64,000 nt of DNA from Alentia gelatinosa. Lineage: Eukaryota > Annelida > Polychaeta > Phyllodocida > Polynoidae. The notes under the pieces are model-generated. The model was not told the origin of the DNA, searched no databases, and saw only the letters and a program-made list of their open reading frames with translations. The DNA is taken from the NCBI GenBank assembly GCA_950022655.1, contig OX465584.1, forward strand, positions 28,307,469 through 28,371,468. The letters run 5' to 3'. A program made the position numbers and the translations under genes. This document shows, piece by piece, positions 59,600-64,000 of the stretch. Numbering within the stretch: the stretch's first letter is position 1; each line of letters opens with the position of its first letter.

Positions 59600-61640
59600 G
59601 AAAGGGAAGACTAATTTTTTTAGTTCACAAGTAATAATGAAACATTTCTAGAATCCAACTTTTTTTGGATCTTGGAGAGCGAGTTATGTATGACAAAACA
59701 CTGTTACTGCGCCTGTCTCTTAAGTCTCTTATATCAGATAAGCTAAACAAGCTTCTGAAAGAGCTGTAGCTCTACCTCAACGTAATGAAAGAAAGACTTT
59801 ATCCTTACCTAACCTATCCCAAAATCTGATCGAATATTTTAACAACCAATTATATGAATCCTCTACAAATACACAAGATAATTCATACACTATTAGATGT
59901 GAATCTCTTGATGGATATACCTTCTTAACAATAGAACATTCCACAGGAATATCAGAAAAAAATGGTTCAAACTTCTCTCCCTATCTGTGATCGTTTAAGT
60001 CCTTCCTACTTTAACTCCCACTTGGTTGAAAACAAATCTGACAAACAAATGGCCAAACCTTTTTCTTCCAAATTACTTTTCTCAAGTAAACCTCTGAACC
60101 CTAGCAAAATTGCTTAGCCAAAAAGCAATATCCTAGGATCTTGTCATATCCAATTGCCTGAAAATCAAAAATAACTCAGGTATCGTGATCGGCCTGGCCT
60201 GCTACCCTGGAGCACCCAACAATCGCTTAACACCTGTGTGGCTTTAACCTGAAAGGTCTTAGGTTTCTGTGAGGCTGGTAAAGGTCGATCAATATCATGA
60301 AAATTTCTTTACAAATGAAAAAAGTATTCTCAGCCATCCAATGGCTTTGTTTCTCCCCACTCCAAAGCGATCACTGCAACACAATTCAGAAAATAAAGAT
60401 TCCTTGAATCTCCCTGGCCATCCAGGTAAACGAGACAATATATCAGGAATCACGTTCTCCTGGAATTCTAAACACTTTTACTTTAATATTGAAATAGCTC
60501 CCGTATCCACGACATTGTTTTTAAGGAAGACCTAAGACCGGTATTGAAACAGGCTTCCACCTGATAATTATCAGTGTAAATGTGAATCAGAGAGTTTCTG
60601 AAATTCTCTTCCCAACGTCTCATGGCTATGAGAACGGGCAAGACCAAAATGAGTCAGATCTCCCTTAGGTTGATGGAATTAGACCTCTCAATACTATAAG
60701 GAGACTCTTCCCTGTGGTGACCAATACTAAGGAAAAGAAATTCCCATGCTCCTGTATACTAGCCGTCAGACCAGCGAACCCTGTTATGTAAGAGTCCATC
60801 TCTACAACAAAAGTTGGAGAAATAACTTGATGAATGATTTGTTGAGACACATTAAACACATAAGACATGCTGCTCCACCAGAGTAGATCATCTTTAAACC
60901 GATCGAGCAATTGAATCTGTTTCACCCCTTCTGTGAAAAACTTTATCAGATTTTTGACATGCCTTCAAAAGGTCCTACAACCGTATATAATTGCCGACGC
61001 AGCAGAAAGCTTACCACATGAAGACGGCATCTCCTTCTTTGAAGCTCTCTTTCTACAAAGAAATGTATTGATTCCAATAAATAACAAATTATACTTCTCC
61101 TGTGGAAGCTTTACCATCATTTACTTTGCAGTCAAGGATTCCTGGTTTTAAAAACCCTGGTGTAAAAGTTTAAAATCCCTGTAAATTACAGTTTGTCATT
61201 TTGCACTGTCTTCGTTTCCCTATCAAAAACTTTCGATCAGGCAGAAACCCCCAAAAGACTGGCTGAAGCATTTGAAGCATCTACCCGAGCAAGGCTGGGA
61301 GGATAAAAAGAACCAAAATGTTAACGAACTCTGGCCCTAGCTTCCATGTCACTTCTCTCATTCGGGAAAGGTTTTTCAGCACCCTTACTAGAAATATCCT
61401 CCTTTCTTTAGGTGTCCAGACTATATGCTGGACAGCCCTGAACAACCAACTTCCACAGACCACACAACATACCTAAGGCCTTATCTTACTTAACAGAAGT
61501 AGCCTCAACTTGCCTGGAATGTCTTTCATTTTCAATCTCAGCGAAAGCTAGTCTAGTCGCTAACTCACCTTCAACTCCTCCCTCTTGTTCCCATGCCTCC
61601 AAACCCTGGGTTCATCAGCCCTCGTCCAAATACATAGAGT
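59600..61640 (-). pseudogene. Decayed DIRS/Ngaro-like retrotransposon body
   Basis: Minus-strand frames, in order from 61460 down: WTPKERRIFLVRVLKNLSR followed by a degraded VGKL-type segment (61450-61290); DDLLWWSS ... TFVVEMDSYITGFAG (60890-60780), matching the LWW...N and D-S-TG-G start of a DIRS-type RNase H; NLREI, a stop, then AMRRWEENF and YTDNYQVEACFNT (60680-60541), the TDN step; and VIPDILSRLPGWPGRF (60460-60400), the GE.N..AD.LSRL end. Stops and frameshifts are many. The region toward 59600 should hold the tyrosine recombinase but I cannot recognise it. RT catalytic YxDD is not visible upstream, so the copy is truncated or too worn. Confidence 0.7.
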
Positions 61641-61799
61641 TTTCTATTTCAATAGCTCAAAATTTGACAAATTCAGGAGTATCCTCTATATCTCACCCCG
61701 CTGAGGTGCACTGCACAGCTAGAATTTGCATGGGGGAGGTCCCCTCAGTGCACATGTGTGCACTCACTGCAGCAAACCAGCATACGGCTGGGCAAAATG

Positions 61800-61986
61800 G
61801 TGACTGGGTTGATCTTCAGGTTTGGAGGGGGTGCGTCTGCACCTAACTGGATAGTGGTGAGGAGTGAGCGCAGAAAACTGCCTCTCACTTCTCGCCTCTA
61901 TGTGTTGCCTCCTCTACGTGCCTCTGACCCGCCACCCTCCATGCTGCTATAATACAATAAGCCCCTATTGGGATTTATCTCCCTAT
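61800..61986. repeat. Flanking direct repeat of retroelement, right copy
   Basis: Partner of 59269-59470, same orientation, about 2.53 kb apart. It differs by numerous substitutions and lacks the G-tract, so the insertion (if these are terminal repeats) is old. No repeat equivalent to the 88-bp unit is present on this side. Confidence 0.7.
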
Positions 61987-62100
61987 GTACTACATGTAGT
62001 ATATACGGTGTTATACATAAATCTTTAGAATTTATCAACACAAAGTGGAAAGGCAACACCTCTTATCGTAACCTTTTCAATCTATTTCGATATCCTTAGC

Positions 62101-62180
62101 CCAGCCCAGCTCAGCTCAGCCCAGCTCAGCCCAGCTCAGCCCAGCTCAGCCCAGCTCAGCCCAGCTCAGGCCAGCCCAGG
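62101..62180 (+). repeat. 10-bp tandem repeat CCAGCTCAGC
   Basis: About eight units of CCAGCTCAGC, six or more of them perfect, with variant units at each edge (CCAGCCCAGC, CCAGCTCAGG). Likely length-variable. Confidence 0.95.
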
Positions 62181-64000
62181 TCCACCATGCCCAGCCGTGT
62201 CTTCAGCAAGCCTGCCCTTGATGTCCCATACTACACTATTCCTGCATTACCCTGTTTTGATCTAACCCTACCCCTAAATGATCAGAACAAAATGATTAGT
62301 TCTAGAATCGTTCTCATTTGAGTATATAAGAATGTGGCATTGAACACATATATTGGTTTTGTCATGGTCTAGCCAGCCCATTCTCCCTACCGTAGACCAT
62401 TCACCTTAGCTCAACTAACTCAATCCGACCGGCTTAGGCCAGTCATATTTACCTAGATAGTGTGTGGTTGACGCGGCGAACCGTTACGCTACCACGAATG
62501 CCTACCCGTGTCCGAGCTCTTTACCTTGTTGACTCTGTCACAGATTTCCTCCGTTCTGATTGGCTGTCGCTCGCCAAACACGGAGTTCATAGCAAGGCGT
62601 GACTAATCACGCTTGTACCGAAGAGCAATCCTGTGTTACAGGTGAAGCCGAGGTGTCATGAAACAATACTAGAACCTGACACAGCCTCTCCGTTTCCCAG
62701 ATGACCGCAATGACATCACACTAGATCCTAATTGCCAAACCAAATACCCGAAGGCAGTAACACGGGACAGTGTGTCTTTCGCTCTCCCGTGGGAGGGGGC
62801 GTATAGGATGGTCCCGGTAAGAAGGTCACATACATAATCATAGTTCTCTTATCCTTCTTTCTAGTCTCAAATCGTTAAACTGGCAAAAGATATCGCATTT
62901 GTTTCCTGGACACTGATATTTTCGTGATAATGAAATACTCATAGTTGTTATTCTAAAAGGAAAGTGTGGAATCTAAGAAAATGATTTTTACTCTACCTTT
63001 CTAAAATTCGGATTGATATGACTAGGCCAACCCCAATTATCATAAAACCAAGGTAGTGCTGTTCTCTACGAGACAGGGGTTCGTTTGATAATCTAGGATC
63101 GTAAAAGATCAGGGTAGGATCGTAAAAGACCGAGCCTGAAATATATATGACACAACATTTGAGGCAATGTGTGGATCAATTAGATACCTTGCAGTTATTT
63201 GATTTAGCATATAAAAGTTCGAAGAACACTAGTAAAGATACTTAATTGATTAAGCTCTGTTTGAATTTAGAAAATTCTACATTACAGATGCGTATTTCTA
63301 TAATATGATATGTGGAATACATTAGGAAATCTCGGCAAAGCTAAGGAGAAATTTACAACCCAATGTGAATCATGTGAGTAGTATATAAAAACTGGGTTGA
63401 CTGCTAACCGTTATAGTTTTGGGCCTAACCCCGTTCTATTTCTTGCTGAGTTTAGAATAACCGGTGCGGACAAAATGGTTCCATGAACGTTATGCACTCT
63501 CCCTCTCCCTTTGACAATTTGATGTGTTGAGGGGGACAGCTATGGGGAACAGTTGCTCTAAAATCCATTGAATTAAAAGTCTAAGTTCTCACTCTGTGCT
63601 CACTCTGTGAATAGTGATTGTAGATCTGCTCAGATGTCCAGTTCAGTGCCAAGTGGCCACGAAATAAAGCAAATAGCTTGATAAAATCCAAACCTTTAAA
63701 TATTCTCTTTTGGAATTCCAAACTCATTCATCGGAGGTTTTTACAATGAATAATTCATGACTAAGGTATACCTCTATACGTTATGGGCCTTACTCACGAT
63801 ACCATTATATAAGCACATAGGCTGTAATATGTTTCTCGTTTCCTATTGACACTGACATTTTGTACTTGTCCATGGAGTATTTAGATGTTGTATTCTAGCA
63901 GCTTGAATTTGAATAAACTATAGTTATAATTTAGTTTTTAATCTCGTTTGTAATAACTTCGAGCCGGCCTGCCACAACATTCACTAATGTCTGCTCGTAT
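62181..64000. other. No gene; possible foldback remnant near 62.55-62.65 kb
   Basis: CTCCGT (62549-62554) and ACGGAG (62580-62585) flank an inverted CCAAT word; GCGTGA-CTAA-TCACGC follows near 62598-62613; AGGTGAAGCCGAG (62640-62652) is the exact centre of the 58-kb palindrome. The remainder to the window end is AT-rich with no gene. Confidence 0.4.

Noticed and set aside
60269..60535. 88-codon plus-strand frame inside the retroelement
   Set aside because: It is the antisense shadow of the minus-strand RNase H end (DILSRL region).
59269..61986. Simple LTR retrotransposon with intact LTRs
   Set aside because: The flanking repeats are diverged, lack clear TG...CA ends and target duplications, and the RNase H motifs fit DIRS/Ngaro better than Ty3 or Copia.

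Overview
The window reads as nuclear DNA from an animal, most likely a marine invertebrate; mollusc or another lophotrochozoan is a guess from repeat style, not a determination. It is AT-rich and lacks bacterial features such as operons or closely packed reading frames. It is full of microsatellites, terminal-inverted-repeat elements, foldback palindromes and decayed retrotransposons. I see no intact host protein-coding gene and no convincing rRNA or tRNA gene. The window is best described as intergenic or intronic.

Layout. 0-8 kb: a compound TA/GA/GACA microsatellite, a broken non-LTR reverse transcriptase (minus strand, YADD motif intact), a pogo-like terminal fragment, and 1.6 kb of degenerate GGT/AGT trinucleotide repeat with a locally copied flank. 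8-20 kb: a piggyBac-like miniature element carrying a 34-bp hairpin array; a 2.1-kb CpG desert (only three CpGs) holding a tandem repeat with eight RFX X-box-like palindromes; a cluster of GTCAGGTGGAAA ends; and a second non-LTR reverse transcriptase remnant. 20-34 kb: a 20-bp minisatellite with NotI sites, a G-rich strand, ACGCCWGGCGT palindromes, a long perfect-looking palindrome near 27.2 kb, a second piggyBac-like copy, two foldback or MITE-like elements, and a 43-45 bp satellite with a 172-bp higher-order period. 34-47 kb: an (AT)34 tract, CpG-bearing blocks with developmental-type binding motifs, paired CACGTG sites, a third piggyBac-like copy (inverted), a PIF/Harbinger-type MITE with TAA duplications, and one copy of a roughly 540-bp dispersed repeat. 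47-64 kb: a long unremarkable AT-rich stretch, further motif-rich blocks, the second dispersed repeat, a 140-bp palindrome, and a minus-strand DIRS/Ngaro-like retroelement remnant lying between diverged direct repeats.

The sequence-supported signals are repeats. Several GC-richer blocks (near 11.2, 38.2, 40.1, 41.3, 46.7 and 52.2 kb) concentrate homeodomain, HOX-PBX, MEIS, TCF, T-box and FOX-like words. They are offered as candidate cis-regulatory elements of a gene outside the window; without cross-species alignment this is inference. The strongest candidates for something not yet described are the piggyBac-like family with its array of GATGCC-N4-GGCATC operators and the X-box tandem array inside the CpG desert.
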